DNA from: Devosia sp.
GTDB taxonomy: Bacteria; Pseudomonadota; Alphaproteobacteria; Rhizobiales; Devosiaceae
Reading direction: 5' to 3'
Length of the DNA stretch: 64,000 nt
Assembly: GCA_016713105.1 (NCBI GenBank)
Contig: JADJPS010000017.1
Span: forward strand, 744,001-808,000
Each line of letters opens with the position of its first letter. Position 1 is the stretch's first letter. The position numbers and the translations under genes were made by a program. The notes under the pieces are model-generated. The model saw nothing but the letters and a program-made list of their open reading frames with translations, was not told the origin of the DNA and did no database searches. Shown here in pieces: positions 17,011-25,798 of this stretch.

Positions 17011-17349
17011 TCCGAGTTCGGCGCGCAGTTTCCTCGGCAACTTTGCCGCGATCAGGCCATGGGCCTGGCGGAGGTAGTCGGCCAGTTCGGCTTCGCCCAA
17101 GGCGCCCGCGGCGACGCTGACCCACTGCCCCTTGGCGAAATATGGCGCCTGCCCGATGCCCTCGAGTTCGGTGAGCCCGGCAAACGACAGCTCCGACACC
17201 TTGAAGGCCATGTTGCCACCTCCGAGGCCGACCAGGGCGAAGACCTTGCCGCCAACCTTGGCGACGCGGCTCCCCCACTGCTCGACCAGGCTGGTTCCCG
17301 GCAGGCCGGCAACGAAGGCAGCGAATGCGTCGGGTTCGTGCAGGCTCAA
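17005..17349 (-). CDS. MmcQ/YjbR family DNA-binding-like protein
   Basis: 114 aa. The YjbR pattern is visible: SLVEQWGSRVAKVGGKVFALVG, then FKVSELSFAGLTE, then GQWVSVAAGALGEAEL and a C-terminal helix pair ending LPRKLRAELG. These small cytoplasmic proteins have a double-wing fold and unclear function, in some cases a nucleic-acid role. Six bases overlap the convergent STT3-like gene. Confidence 0.85.
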   Translation of the reverse strand: MSLHEPDAFAAFVAGLPGTSLVEQWGSRVAKVGGKVFALVGLGGGNMAFKVSELSFAGLTELEGIGQAPYFAKGQWVSVAAGALGEAELADYLRQAHGLIAAKLPRKLRAELGL

Positions 17350-17364
17350 TCGGACCGAGCCTCC

Positions 17365-17688
17365 CTAGATCTGGTCATGGCGGACGAAGACCCGGGTGCG
17401 GCGCGATCGTCCAAGCCAGGCGAGCAGCACGCCCGGGACGGCGAGCACGATCCAGCCGGGCAGCGCAAGAACGACGTCCACGGCGGCCTCGATCACCGGG
17501 CCGAAGAGCCGGGACTGCACGAACTGCCGGGTTGCCGCGAGGCTGTCGGCGTGCAGCCAGGTCCAGGCGTCGCCGAACGCCGTGACCAGCAGCGTATTGG
17601 CACCCAGCGATCGGGTGCCATCAATGATCAGCAGGATGAGGGCCAGCCCGACAAGCCATGTGCCCAGCAGCCTTGTCACAAACCGCAT
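17365..17688 (-). CDS. Hypothetical membrane protein
   Basis: 107 aa from ATG 17688. N-terminal helix (LLGTWLVGLALILLIIDGTR), a periplasmic stretch rich in Trp/Ala, and a second helix (DVVLALPGWIVLAVPGVLLA) before a basic tail (RSRRTRVFVRHDQI). Such two-helix proteins recur in Hyphomicrobiales next to various genes. I cannot assign a role. The longer frame to 17,886 is not supported. Confidence 0.65.
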   Translation of the reverse strand: MRFVTRLLGTWLVGLALILLIIDGTRSLGANTLLVTAFGDAWTWLHADSLAATRQFVQSRLFGPVIEAAVDVVLALPGWIVLAVPGVLLAWLGRSRRTRVFVRHDQI

Positions 17689-17944
17689 CGGCCTTTCCGT
17701 CCAAAACTCGTCGCCCCGGCATGGCGGGCCGAAGCGAGCCGCCACGCCTGTTGTGCCATGCCGCAACATTCCTCCACAAGCCGCCGTGCACACCGGCGAG
17801 CCCAGGGTGACTGGCAAAATCCGCAAACAGCTTGCGGCTGGGACTTTCCTGAGTATATTGCGCCGCGCCTGAGGACGGTCGACCACCGTCCCACCGACTG
17901 GTTTCGGCAGGCGAGCAGTACCGGGTCCGCCCGGTAGCGCGAGC

Positions 17945-18034
17945 GGAGAGATGGCCGAGTGGTCGAAGGCGCACGCCTGGAAAGTGTGTAGGCGGGGAAC
18001 CGTCTCAAGGGTTCGAATCCCTTTCTCTCCGCCA
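17945..18034 (+). tRNA. tRNA-Ser (anticodon GGA)
   Basis: Acceptor arms ggagaga / tctctcc, D-loop tggccgagtggtcgaaggc, anticodon stem cacgc / gtgtg around loop ctGGAaa, the long variable arm expected of tRNA-Ser, and T-loop ggttcgaatcc. CCA is encoded at 18,032-18,034. GGA reads UCC and UCU codons. The element described below begins right after its 3' end, making it the probable integration target. Confidence 0.97.
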
Positions 18035-18076
18035 TTCCATCCAGCTAACTAGCGGTATTATATGGGATTTCGAAGG

Positions 18077-18122
18077 ATTTCGCGGAACTAACCCTAAAGA
18101 TCACCCTAAAGGTCCGCGAAAT
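18077..18122. other. Putative attachment-site structure (inverted and direct repeats beside tRNA-Ser)
   Basis: atttcgcgga (18,077-18,086) and tccgcgaaat (18,113-18,122) are a perfect 10-base inverted repeat. Between them accctaaag occurs twice (18,091 and 18,103), 12 bases apart. A third near-copy, tcaccctaagg, lies at 37,343, just upstream of the integrase. Spacing and location fit integrase arm-type sites, but this is inferred. Confidence 0.5.
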
Positions 18123-18182
18123 TGCGCTCGTTCGTGCCGGGCGCGTTCACTGCGTTGTGTAGGGTGCGGAGCGCGAGGAGCC

Positions 18183-18530
18183 ATGGCGACCGATCATCCC
18201 CGTCTGTCATGGATGCGTGGCGGCGCCAGCGACTTTATCGCCTTTCCGGATGGCGACGAGCAGCAGGGACGCTTCGCCCGGATATGGCCGCTCGTGTCTC
18301 CCGGGTCCTGGGGCTGGCGGGTCGTCTATGACGGGGCGAACATTGCTGGAGAGATAGACAGCCGGCAGGGTGCCTCAGATGCCGCCAACGAGGCGTGGCC
18401 TCAGGTGATAGCCAATGCGGCCCTGAATGGCAGCCGAGTCCGCCGAGGAAGCCCGACGCCTTGCCTTGATCGACGAGGCCGAGCGCCAACGCGATCCGGA
18501 CCTATCTCCGATCGACATCGGGCGCAGTGA
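18183..18530 (+). CDS. Hypothetical small phage-type protein
   Basis: Up to 115 aa, with gcgaggag ahead of the ATG. The first ~90 residues look real: WGWRVVYDGANIAGEI and ASDAANEAWPQV resemble small proteins encoded near the ends of rhizobial prophages. After about residue 92 the text becomes Arg/Pro-rich, so the true stop may lie near 18,440 in another frame. Role unknown. Confidence 0.45.
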   Translation: MATDHPRLSWMRGGASDFIAFPDGDEQQGRFARIWPLVSPGSWGWRVVYDGANIAGEIDSRQGASDAANEAWPQVIANAALNGSRVRRGSPTPCLDRRGRAPTRSGPISDRHRAQ

Positions 18531-18654
18531 CAAGGCGACATTGACTTGGCTCATATCGAGGGCATCGAAGCGGCAGCGGTCCCCTGGCATCAACCAGATG
18601 GTTAGCGCGCTATCAGCCGAGCTGTTCCGGATCAGGACCGGAGAGAGGGGCTAG
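18427..18654 (+). CDS. Hypothetical small protein
   Basis: 75 aa. Charged and helical: EEARRLALIDEAERQRDPD, then ATLTWLISRASKRQ. It overlaps the end of the preceding frame in a different phase. It may be a separate small gene or the true continuation of the upstream one after a frameshift. No family recognised. Confidence 0.5.
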   Translation: MAAESAEEARRLALIDEAERQRDPDLSPIDIGRSDKATLTWLISRASKRQRSPGINQMVSALSAELFRIRTGERG

Positions 18655-18719
18655 CTTTTGTTTCTGCGGGGCGCCCACCGCCGAGAGTTAGGCGACGATG
18701 CCCAAGGTAACCGGGGCAC

Positions 18720-19382
18720 CTAAACCCAAGTGACAGGTTTGGCATTGATCCGCCGCCCGGCAGGCCTATCACGGGCGGAAACTGTGATTTTGGCTAGGTG
18801 GCCCGGGCGAATCCGAAGATAGAACGAGGCCACGTTTTGAAGGCTTTGGTTCGGATAATTCACAGGAAACAACAGGCCGACCCGTTTTCCGGCTTCTTGG
18901 ACTGCGATCCGCACTGGCTCAACCAAGTCAGAGTCATTGGTGACCACGACTGCAACATCAAGGCATTTAGAAACGCGTCCTCACAAGGTGAGCGCCCAAA
19001 TTCACGTCGCTACCCTTTCTTCGCTCTTAACCACGCGACACAACCGCTGGCGGGGGCATTGACCACCATAGCCGTTGGGCTTTGCCTGAGGCGGCGCAGC
19101 CAGTGGCATCCATGGCTCCGAGAGCATGAAGCTTCCCTCGTGAATGGCAATTTCCGGCACCGTGGAAAGAGCGTTGAGGTAGGTGGCCTGCCTAGCGGGA
19201 GCCAAAGGGTCGTGAGCACGCGCCGACACCCGCGCGATGTAGTAGTTAACACGCGTTACGATGTGGGTCGGCTGAAGCACCTCTCGGGCCAACCGCAGCG
19301 GGTTGAGCCATTTCATTGCCGGCCTGTCGCGCAGCATGCGGTAGTACAGATTGAAGCCGTCGATATACACCATGGTGCGCAT
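18720..19382 (-). CDS. NYN-domain (LabA/DUF88, PIN-like) RNase-type protein, frameshifted
   Basis: The N-terminal part MRTMVYIDGFNLYYRMLRD has the Asp-Gly-x-Asn strand of NYN domains. The C-terminal part VVTNDSDLVEPVRIAVQEAG carries the conserved acidic cluster. Between them the expected EEKGSDVNLGAHLV can be read at 18,960-19,020 only by changing frame. At least three single-base breaks lie between 18,950 and 19,080, each beside an A or G run. NYN proteins are PIN-like nucleases of RNA metabolism, and phage and island copies may act against RNA. As sequenced it cannot make the whole protein. Confidence 0.75.
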
Positions 19383-19402
19383 CAGCGGCGCACCGAAAAA
19401 GC

Positions 19403-19437
19403 AAAGGCCGCAAAGAGGTTTCCCTCAAGCGGCCTTT
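19403..19437 (-). terminator. Rho-independent terminator
   Basis: Read on the minus strand: AAAGGCCGCTTGAGG, a GAAA loop, then CCTCTTTGCGGCCTTT, followed by GCTTTTT. It lies between the HNH gene (stop at 19,492) and the NYN gene, so it ends transcripts coming from the HNH side. Confidence 0.75.
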
Positions 19438-19491
19438 TGAGCCCGCAGCAAGCTACGGGTGGGTGATGGCGAATATCTAGTTACTAATGCA

Positions 19492-19871
19492 TTAATCGTC
19501 AATTAACGCCCCTCTACAAACATGTTTTTTTGTAGCCCGGAATGGACCGGATTGCCAATCCAGCCGCCCTAGCGCCAGAAGCCGGGTTGCCAGTCGGTCG
19601 CGCGCGTCACAGTCCGAGAGCATCGAAAGCCACCGGACCGGGTGACGCGAGCCCTTACGTTCATTGCAGGCGTTGCAGGCACGAACCTTGTTCCGCCGCC
19701 GCCACCAATCGGAAGCAGCGACCGCCTGCAGCATGGCGCGGGGATAGACATGATCGACCGTCGCCAGATTGGCCGGCACGGGCCCAACGCCGTCCCACAG
19801 GGAAGGGGTAGCAGCGTGCACCGGCAGTAGAAGCACCGACTACGCCTCACGGTCGCCCCCGACCGCCCCAA
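19492..19871 (-). CDS. HNH endonuclease, frameshifted
   Basis: The two frames together give an HNH nuclease. CFYCRCTL near the N-terminus is the first zinc-ligand pair, ATVDHVYPRA holds the catalytic His of the beta-beta-alpha-metal fold, and RACNACNERKGSR is the second Cys pair. The break is near 19,815-19,830. It is a small stand-alone nuclease of about 125 aa, common in phages for packaging or homing. No terminase is next to it here, so a packaging role cannot be argued. Confidence 0.75.
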
Positions 19872-19904
19872 ATGTCGAATAGCCCCACCCCTCCGGCAGT
19901 TCCC

Positions 19905-20102
19905 TTACGCCGGGCGTTTGCCAGCCAAGGCTAGGTTCTCGTCGCCGCCGTCCTCGTCCTCTTTGGAGACTTCCAAGTCGCAATCGCCGTCCAAGGCATC
20001 GAGGAGGGCAATCAGCCGGTCAATCTCAGCTTCGAGCCGCACCCGCAAAGAAAGGCCCCCAACGCGGGGGGCCTGCAGTTTCACCAGTTGCACGGCCGGC
20101 AT
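19905..20102 (-). CDS. Hypothetical small acidic phage protein
   Basis: 65 aa. VRLEAEIDRLIALLDALDGD, then an acidic tail (SKEDEDGGDE). Short proteins with this IDRLIALLDALDGD block are frequent in rhizobial prophages, with unknown function. The N-terminal third overlaps a terminator-like hairpin (20,053-20,074), so the start is uncertain. Confidence 0.5.
   Translation of the reverse strand: MPAVQLVKLQAPRVGGLSLRVRLEAEIDRLIALLDALDGDCDLEVSKEDEDGGDENLALAGKRPA
20053..20074 (-). terminator. Terminator-like hairpin
   Basis: aggccccc / gggggcct, followed on the minus strand by TTTCTTTG. It is placed just past the stop of the hypothetical gene at 20,103. The T-tract is imperfect. Confidence 0.4.
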
Positions 20103-20716
20103 TCACGCCCCCGTTGCGAAGGATTGGAACAGCGTCCGCAGCTCGTCGGGGGTAAAGACGAAATACGGATCGTCATCGAGCTGCGAGAGCAGGAACGCCA
20201 CCTTGTCGGAAGCATCGGCACGCGACACCGGAACGTGAGCGACGATGGCGGCAAAGGTCGCCTTCTCCCGTTCGATGGCAGCAGCAAGGGCGGCCTCGGC
20301 GCCATTGACGCCAGCAGCAGCCTTGCCCGCCTCGATACGTTCCCAGGCCTTGGCGTGATTGTCGAGAGCGATGGCCAGCAGCTTGACGGGGTTGTGGCCT
20401 TTTCGGAGCATGGACGGTCCATAATCGGCATAGAGCTTGCGCACGTCCGCCGGCCCGATCATTTCGACATCGACCTTCCCAATCACCGGAGTGTCGGCGT
20501 AGTAGCGAGGCCGAGCCCGGTTGTAGGCATCTTCGACGCGCGAGCGGGCTTCCGAGGGCCGCGTCAGCGGCGAGCGCCCGCCGAACGGTAGGCATCGACG
20601 AGGCCGGGCAGCGCTGAAGCGGCAGCCGCCGGGGTCCTGGCGAACGCCGGCACCGAGAGGGCGAGGGCCGCGGAGTTAGCTGCTTCTAGTTTTGAGACAG
20701 TCGTAATAGTGTGCAT
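20103..20716 (-). CDS. Hypothetical phage protein, frameshifted
   Basis: It starts at ATG 20,716 (MHTITTVSKLEAANSAALAL) and continues ALPGLVDAYR until a stop near 20,570. The text then resumes in another frame as VEDAYNRARPRYYADTPVIG, and then VDVEMIGPADVRKLYADYGP to the C-terminus DELRTLFQSFATGA. Two breaks near 20,540-20,590 reconcile it into about 200 aa. The middle is helical (NHAKAWERIEAGKAA). Function unknown. It is divergent from the caspase fusion gene, with 20 bases between the two ATGs, so promoters overlap. Confidence 0.55.
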
Positions 20717-20736
20717 CGGCTGTTTTGGGGCCAAAG

Positions 20737-23731
20737 ATGCCACGCAGGGACTATTCAGGATTTTATGAGGAACTGGGCGTTTCTCCCGACGCCACAGCTC
20801 AAGAAATCAAGGCCGCTTACAGGCGTCTTGTGAAGCAAGTTCATCCGGATGTCTCGAAAGGCCCAGACAGCGAGGCTAAGTTTCAGCAGCTCCGAGACGC
20901 GTATGATGTTCTCAGCAACACTGCCCGGCGCCTTGAGTACGATGTGGCTTCCGGGGCCATGGACGAGCAGGCCCATAGAGAGGCGCAGCAGACAGTGCTT
21001 CTGGATCGGAGGCTGGTGGCCAAGGTGCTGACGGCGGCGGCCGCCCTCATTCAAGGCCGATCCTTCGATGGGCTGCCGTCTCCGTCGCGGGCCTTGCCAC
21101 ACTGCTGATCGTCGCCAGTGGTGCGGGGATTTGGGCGTGGCGCGAAGGCTTCATCAATCTCGATCAGATGTTCGGCCGCGGCGCCCCGGCGCAGGAACAG
21201 GCCGGCATCACGCCAGTTGCACCGGCTGACGGGGCCGCGGACACACCTGCCACCGGCCCCGGAAATACCGACACGCCGGCCGATAGCGCCACGCCGGCCG
21301 CCGAACTCAAGCAGGACGAGCGGCTGGGAAGCGATACGCCGGCCGTCGCCGACACGCAGGCGCTGCCGCTGGTCGAGCCGACGGAAGAGCGGCTCGGGGC
21401 CGATGCGAACGCCGCCGCTGACAGCGCCGAGGCCGCGGTGGCGGCGGTAGATCCGGCGAACCTTGCCGGCAGCCAGTCGCTGCTGCTCGAGGCTTCCGAC
21501 AACGGCACCACGGGCGCCGTGCCGTATTCGGGCACCGTCGAGTGGTCCAAAGGCACCGACGAAATGGGTGTCGCCACGTTGATCGGCAAGGCGAACATTC
21601 CGGCGCGCAACCTCGGCGTCGATGTACTGATCCGCAAGAACTCCGATCCGAGCCTGCCCGCCAGCCACCTGATGAAAGTCAATTTCCGGGTCAGCGACAG
21701 CTTCATCGGCGGCTCCATCGCCGGGCTGCCCGGCGTGCTCTTGAAGAATGAAGAACTGGTGCAGGGCACGCCGCTGGTCGGTTTCTCGTCCAGGGTCTCC
21801 GGCAACTCTTTCCTGTTTGGGCTCAGCGCCTCGCCCGACGATATCACCGCCAACTCCAACCTGCTGACCTCGCGCAAGTGGATGGATCTGGCGCTGATCT
21901 ACGCCACGGGCAAGCGGGCGATCATCACCCTCGAAAAGGACGAGGCGGCCACCGCCATGTTCAACGAGGTGGTGGGCGATTGGAGTGGCCGCTGGATGCT
22001 CAACGCGGTCGTTCCTCTGCCTAGGAGGGGTGACCGCATGCCCGGCTTGGCAAGCCCGTTCGCGGACGGGGCCGCGGCGTACGAGGCCGGAGACTACGCG
22101 ACAGCCGCGCGGCTGTGGAGACTACAGGCTGAGCAAGGTGAAGCCTACGTCCTGTACAAACGCGGTGTCATGTGCGCCACCGGCAAAGGTGTAACTCGAG
22201 ACTCAATTGCAGCGGTGAAGTGGTATCGGCTCGCCGCCGAGCGGGGCGATGCCGACGCCCAGTTCAACCTCGGGTTCATGTACGCCAACGGCGAGGGCGT
22301 GCCGCAGGACTACACCGAGGCTGCGAAATGGTATCGGCTCGCCGCCGACCAGGGCGATGCCCGCGCCCAGGTCAACCTCGGTGACATGTACTACAAAGGC
22401 CAGGGCCTGCCGCAGGACGGTGCCGAGGCGGTGAAGTGGTATCGGCTCGCCGCCGAGCAAGGCGACGCTTGGGTCCATTCAACCTCGGGGGCATGTACGA
22501 GCGCGGCCTGGGCGTGCCCAAGGACGATGTCGAGGCTGCGAAGTGGTACGGCAAGGCCGCTGGAGCAAGGCCATATGATGGCACAGTCGAGGCTAGCGTC
22601 GATCCAACGCGAACTTGAAGCGCAAGCGCTGAGCCGAAGAGTGGCTCTGGTGATCGGCAACTCGCGATACGCTAACGTGCCGAGACTGCCTAACGCTGGA
22701 GATGACGCGACCGACGTGTCGGCGGCGCTGGAGCGGATCGGCTTCGAGGTGACCCAGGTCCAGAATGCCGACTATGGCCAGATGCGCGCATCGCTGCAAA
22801 AGTTCAGCGCCGACGCCGATGGCACCGACATGGCGCTCGTCTACTATGCCGGTCATGGCTTTGAAATCGACGGCAAGAACTACTTGGTGCCGGTCGATGC
22901 ACGGCTGAAGTCCGACCGGGATATCGACTTCGAGACCATCCCGCTCGCGGTTGTGGAGGGCTCGGTCGCGGGGCAAAGACCCTCAGCATGGTGATCCTCG
23001 ACGCCTGCCGGGATAATCCGTTCGCAGTCGAGATGGCCTTGAGTTCCCCGACGAGGTCCATCGGTCGCGGGCTCTCGGCGGTCGAGCCGTCCGGCGGCAT
23101 GCTGATCGCCTATTCCGCAAAGGGTGGGTCAGTTGCGAAAGATGGAACCGGGCGCAACAGTCCGTTCGCCAGCGCCTTCATAGAATACCTCGATGACCCC
23201 GGTCTGGATGTCGGCTTTATGTTCCGGAAGATTGGCGATGCCGTCATGCGGTCAACCAACGACCTGCAAGAGCCGTTCGTGTATGGCAGGCTCCCCGGCG
23301 ATCCGGTCTACTTGGTTCCACCGTCAAGTACCGAAATAGGCTCGGAGCCCGCAGCACTTGAGGAGCTGTATCTGGCCCCCGCCGAAATCAAAGAAACGGA
23401 GGCGTTGGGGCTGCCGGTTGAGGACAGCGAGGATAGGCTCCCAGCTGGACTCGCTCCCGAGAAACTCACTCGACCGCTAGCTTCAGGGGGGGGCTATGTC
23501 CAACTGTCTTCGCAGCGGTCCGAAAGAGATGCCCAGGCGTCGTTTCTGACCGCCCAGAACCGGCTCTCGGGCCTGCTTGGCGGCCAGACCCTAGAGATCC
23601 GGCGTGTCGACTTGGGCAACAAGGGCGTGTGGTATCGCGTCGTGCTGCCTACCGGCTCGTTCCAGCAGGCGACGCAGGCGTGTGCCTCGTTCAGGGCAAA
23701 CGGAATCAACTGCGTTGCGATCAACGGCTAG
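20737..23731 (+). CDS. Membrane-anchored J-domain / Sel1 / caspase / SPOR fusion protein, frameshifted
   Basis: A single gene of ~1,000 aa by reconstruction. Domains in order: a J domain (residues 6-70, AAYRRLVKQVHPDVSKG with HPD); a membrane helix at ~110-135 (GLATLLIVASGAGIWAW); an Asp/Ala/Pro linker; a beta domain (LIGKANIPARNLGVDVLIRK) known in rhizobial secreted proteins; four to five Sel1 repeats (AAKWYRLAADQGDA); a C14 caspase-like domain (RRVALVIGNSRYANVPRLPN; catalytic His in VYYAGHGFE; catalytic Cys in ILDACRDNPF); and a C-terminal SPOR domain (GVWYRVVLPTGSF). SPOR binds denuded septal peptidoglycan, so the protease should face the periplasm with the J domain inside. Breaks lie near 21,066, 22,475, 22,560 and 22,965. 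It is the only long plus-strand gene in this element. Confidence 0.8.
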
Positions 23732-23742
23732 CCGATCCGAGA

Positions 23743-24186
23743 TCAGTTGACGACCGGCCAAGCGGCCTCGTCCTCCTGGTCAGCAACAAGAGCCATCCGG
23801 ATTTCCCCTTCGACGCGCCGAATGCCAGCAAGCAGTTCCTCGTCGGACCAGTCGTCAAACGGGCTGGCATGCACGTTGAGGTCGCGCGGAAGGGCCGACG
23901 CAATGACCTTGAGATACTGGTCGGGCTTCTCCTCGCGCACCCGCGCAATAGTCGCGGCGCCGTGTTCCTGCCAGTCGGCAAGCAGCGCTTCGAGGAAACT
24001 CTCGCCCAGCTTGTGCTTCGATCCGAGTGGACGCCCCCGGGGTTGCCCGACTGCCCCCTGCTGCCATCGGCTCACTGTTTCGCCCCCTGTTATTTCAGGC
24101 GCTCGTCGCCGGTCGCGTTCGACTTCTAGCAGAACGAGCAGCGCCCTAAGCCGCATCGCTGGCGGGATTGCCAGCACCTCAGCCAT
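23743..24186 (-). CDS. DUF5681-like small-terminase-type protein
   Basis: About 147 aa from ATG 24186. RGRPLGSKHKLGESFLEALL is the basic Gly-Arg-Pro-x-Gly-Ser motif of phage and plasmid DUF5681-like proteins, followed by GAATIARVREEKPDQYLKVI and an acidic C-terminus. Such proteins often sit beside terminase genes and may bind DNA, but no terminase is found in this element. Intact frame. The start overlaps the end of the HGG-motif gene upstream by eight bases. Confidence 0.6.
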   Translation of the reverse strand: MAEVLAIPPAMRLRALLVLLEVERDRRRAPEITGGETVSRWQQGAVGQPRGRPLGSKHKLGESFLEALLADWQEHGAATIARVREEKPDQYLKVIASALPRDLNVHASPFDDWSDEELLAGIRRVEGEIRMALVADQEDEAAWPVVN

Positions 24187-24448
24187 TACCCAAGGCCCGT
24201 GCGGAAATTGCATTGGCCTGGCGGATCAGCTCCCGCACATAGGCCCGAGACGCCATCGCCTCTTTGGTCCTGGTGCCGTCGCGATAGCGGCCGTTAGCTG
24301 TGCCCGAGGGCGCGCCCGTCGCCTTCCCGCCATGGAAGCGGCACACCCTCTTTCCCTTCATGGCCGGGCCCCGGCATTGCTGCCCCGTTCGCTTCGAGCG
24401 AGCCGCGCACTGTTTCGCGTTCGGGAAAACGCCCTTGGTTTCGCACAT
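24179..24448 (-). CDS. Small HGGxxTG-motif phage protein
   Basis: 89 aa from ATG 24448, with aaaggagc 5 bases before the start. CAARSKRTGQQCRGPAMKGK, then CRFHGGKATGAPSGTANGRY. The paired cysteines plus His-Gly-Gly-x-x-Thr-Gly form a likely zinc-binding mini-domain that recurs in phage and island proteins next to DUF5681-like genes. Exact function unknown. Confidence 0.7.
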   Translation of the reverse strand: MCETKGVFPNAKQCAARSKRTGQQCRGPAMKGKRVCRFHGGKATGAPSGTANGRYRDGTRTKEAMASRAYVRELIRQANAISARALGNG

Positions 24449-24848
24449 GGGGTTGATGCTCCTTTTCTTCGAAGACCCCGACCCCAGGCTGGGTTTCGTC
24501 GCCGGGTGCCTCCTGGTGCAAGTGGTAGTGCCGATGCTCGACAACGACCTGTTGCGGCCCCGCCCGGTACTTCTTCAGTGCCTCGATTTGGGTGCTAAAG
24601 GTGCGAGCCAACCGGTTCAGCGAACGCTCGTAGAACTCCAGCCGATCCATTGTCGTGGTGTTCCGCATGTTCGGATCGACGATAGCCGGCACTTCGAGGC
24701 CGGCGCCTTCGAGCCGCTCCCGGAGCTTGTTGATTTCTAGGATAGACGCGAACGGATCAGCGGGCACCAGCGTCCACGGCGCATCATCGAGCATCTGGGC
24801 CAGTATCTGGTTCAGCCACGCCAACGCGACTTCGGCATCGTCCTGCAT
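24294..24848 (-). CDS. Hypothetical phage protein preceding the HGG-motif gene
   Basis: 184 aa as read. The first ~115 residues look authentic: ILEINKLRERLEGAGLEVPA, RLEFYERSLNRLARTFSTQI and EALKKYRAGPQQVVVEHRHY. This type regularly precedes HGG-motif proteins in rhizobial mobile DNA. The last 50 residues are out-of-frame shadow of the next gene, so the true stop is probably near 24,450. Function unknown. Confidence 0.5.
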   Translation of the reverse strand: MQDDAEVALAWLNQILAQMLDDAPWTLVPADPFASILEINKLRERLEGAGLEVPAIVDPNMRNTTTMDRLEFYERSLNRLARTFSTQIEALKKYRAGPQQVVVEHRHYHLHQEAPGDETQPGVGVFEEKEHQPHVRNQGRFPERETVRGSLEANGAAMPGPGHEGKEGVPLPWREGDGRALGHS

Positions 24849-24860
24849 TTCCCGATTGCA

Positions 24861-25134
24861 TCACTTGAGCCCCCGAGAGTTGAGCAACAGGGCGAGCAGG
24901 CCGCCATGTCCGCCGCCACCGAGGAACGGTTGCCAGCGAAGGGCCCGCCAGCGCCCGTCTCCAGGGCCATGGGGCCGTCTGCCCTGGCGGCTGCACCAAT
25001 GCCGTAGAGGGCGACGGCCTGCCGGCATTGCCGCAGTTCGAGGCACGCCCCGCACGGTCGATTTCACGCCGTAGCGCGGCGAGCTGACCCACGTGCCGCC
25101 ACCGTTCGACGCGCTCTTTGGTTCCTTCGATCAA
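24861..25134 (-). CDS. Hypothetical small protein, frameshifted
   Basis: It starts at a TTG (25,134) directly after the TGA of the upstream gene, reading IEGTKERVERWRHVGQLAAL. Around 25,030 the plausible frame changes and ends WQPFLGGGGHGGLLALLLNS, RGLK. The combined length is near 90 aa. Possibly a small membrane or virion-associated protein. Weak support. Confidence 0.3.
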
Positions 25135-25798
25135 TCACGCCACCTTGAGGTAGCCCGACCAAAGCCCGTTCTGGTTGCCGATATCGTTGGTATCGACCGA
25201 ATGGCTGGCGGGGTATCGCCCACATTGTAGATTTTATAGCCGGTGCGGATGGCGAGGGCCGAGCCCGACCCGTTCTCGACAATCTGCGCATCGAAGGCCG
25301 GGGAAGCCGTGGTGAAGGCCGCAGGGTAGTATCCTGATCGGTCAGGCCGCCGAGCACCGGGATAGGCGTCGCCTGCCCATTGGCCGCGACCGTCTGCAGC
25401 GTCGGATCGCCGGACGTCAGTTGGGCCCCGAACGTCGAGGGGCGTGACGGTCGCAATCGTGCCATTCGGTCGAAGATGAGGATTTGCAGCGTCTCGGCAA
25501 AACTGCCGTCCATTCCCGTAATCACCGCGCCGGGATCACCGCCCGTCAGCACTTTGTAGTGAACCGTCACCCGCTGCAGCGAGTCCGCCACGTTGACCAC
25601 GTTGGTCCACCCGGACGGGGTGACGAGGGGGCGCCGAGGGACCCGCGAGGCATTGACCAGCACCGCCAGGTCTCCACTGCGAGCGGTGGCGGGGATCGTA
25701 ACAGTTGTGGAAATTCCCCCGTCTTCGGTGATGTAGGTAAGTGTCGTCAGGGTATCGACCACCGCCCCAAACCCCACCAGGTTATTGACCATGAACAT
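25135..25798 (-). CDS. Phage structural protein (beta-rich), frameshifted at the C-terminus
   Basis: It opens MFMVNNLVGFGAVVDTLTTL and continues with TTVTIPATARSGDLAVLVNA and VVNVADSLQRVTVHYKVLTG. This Ig-like, Thr/Val-rich pattern is seen in phage tail-associated proteins. Near 25,200 the frame breaks. The restored end reads SVDTNDIGNQNGLWSGYLKV and stops at 25,135-25,137, touching the next start. About 220 aa. It follows the giant virion gene and is probably part of the same operon. Exact position in the virion unknown. Confidence 0.55.
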
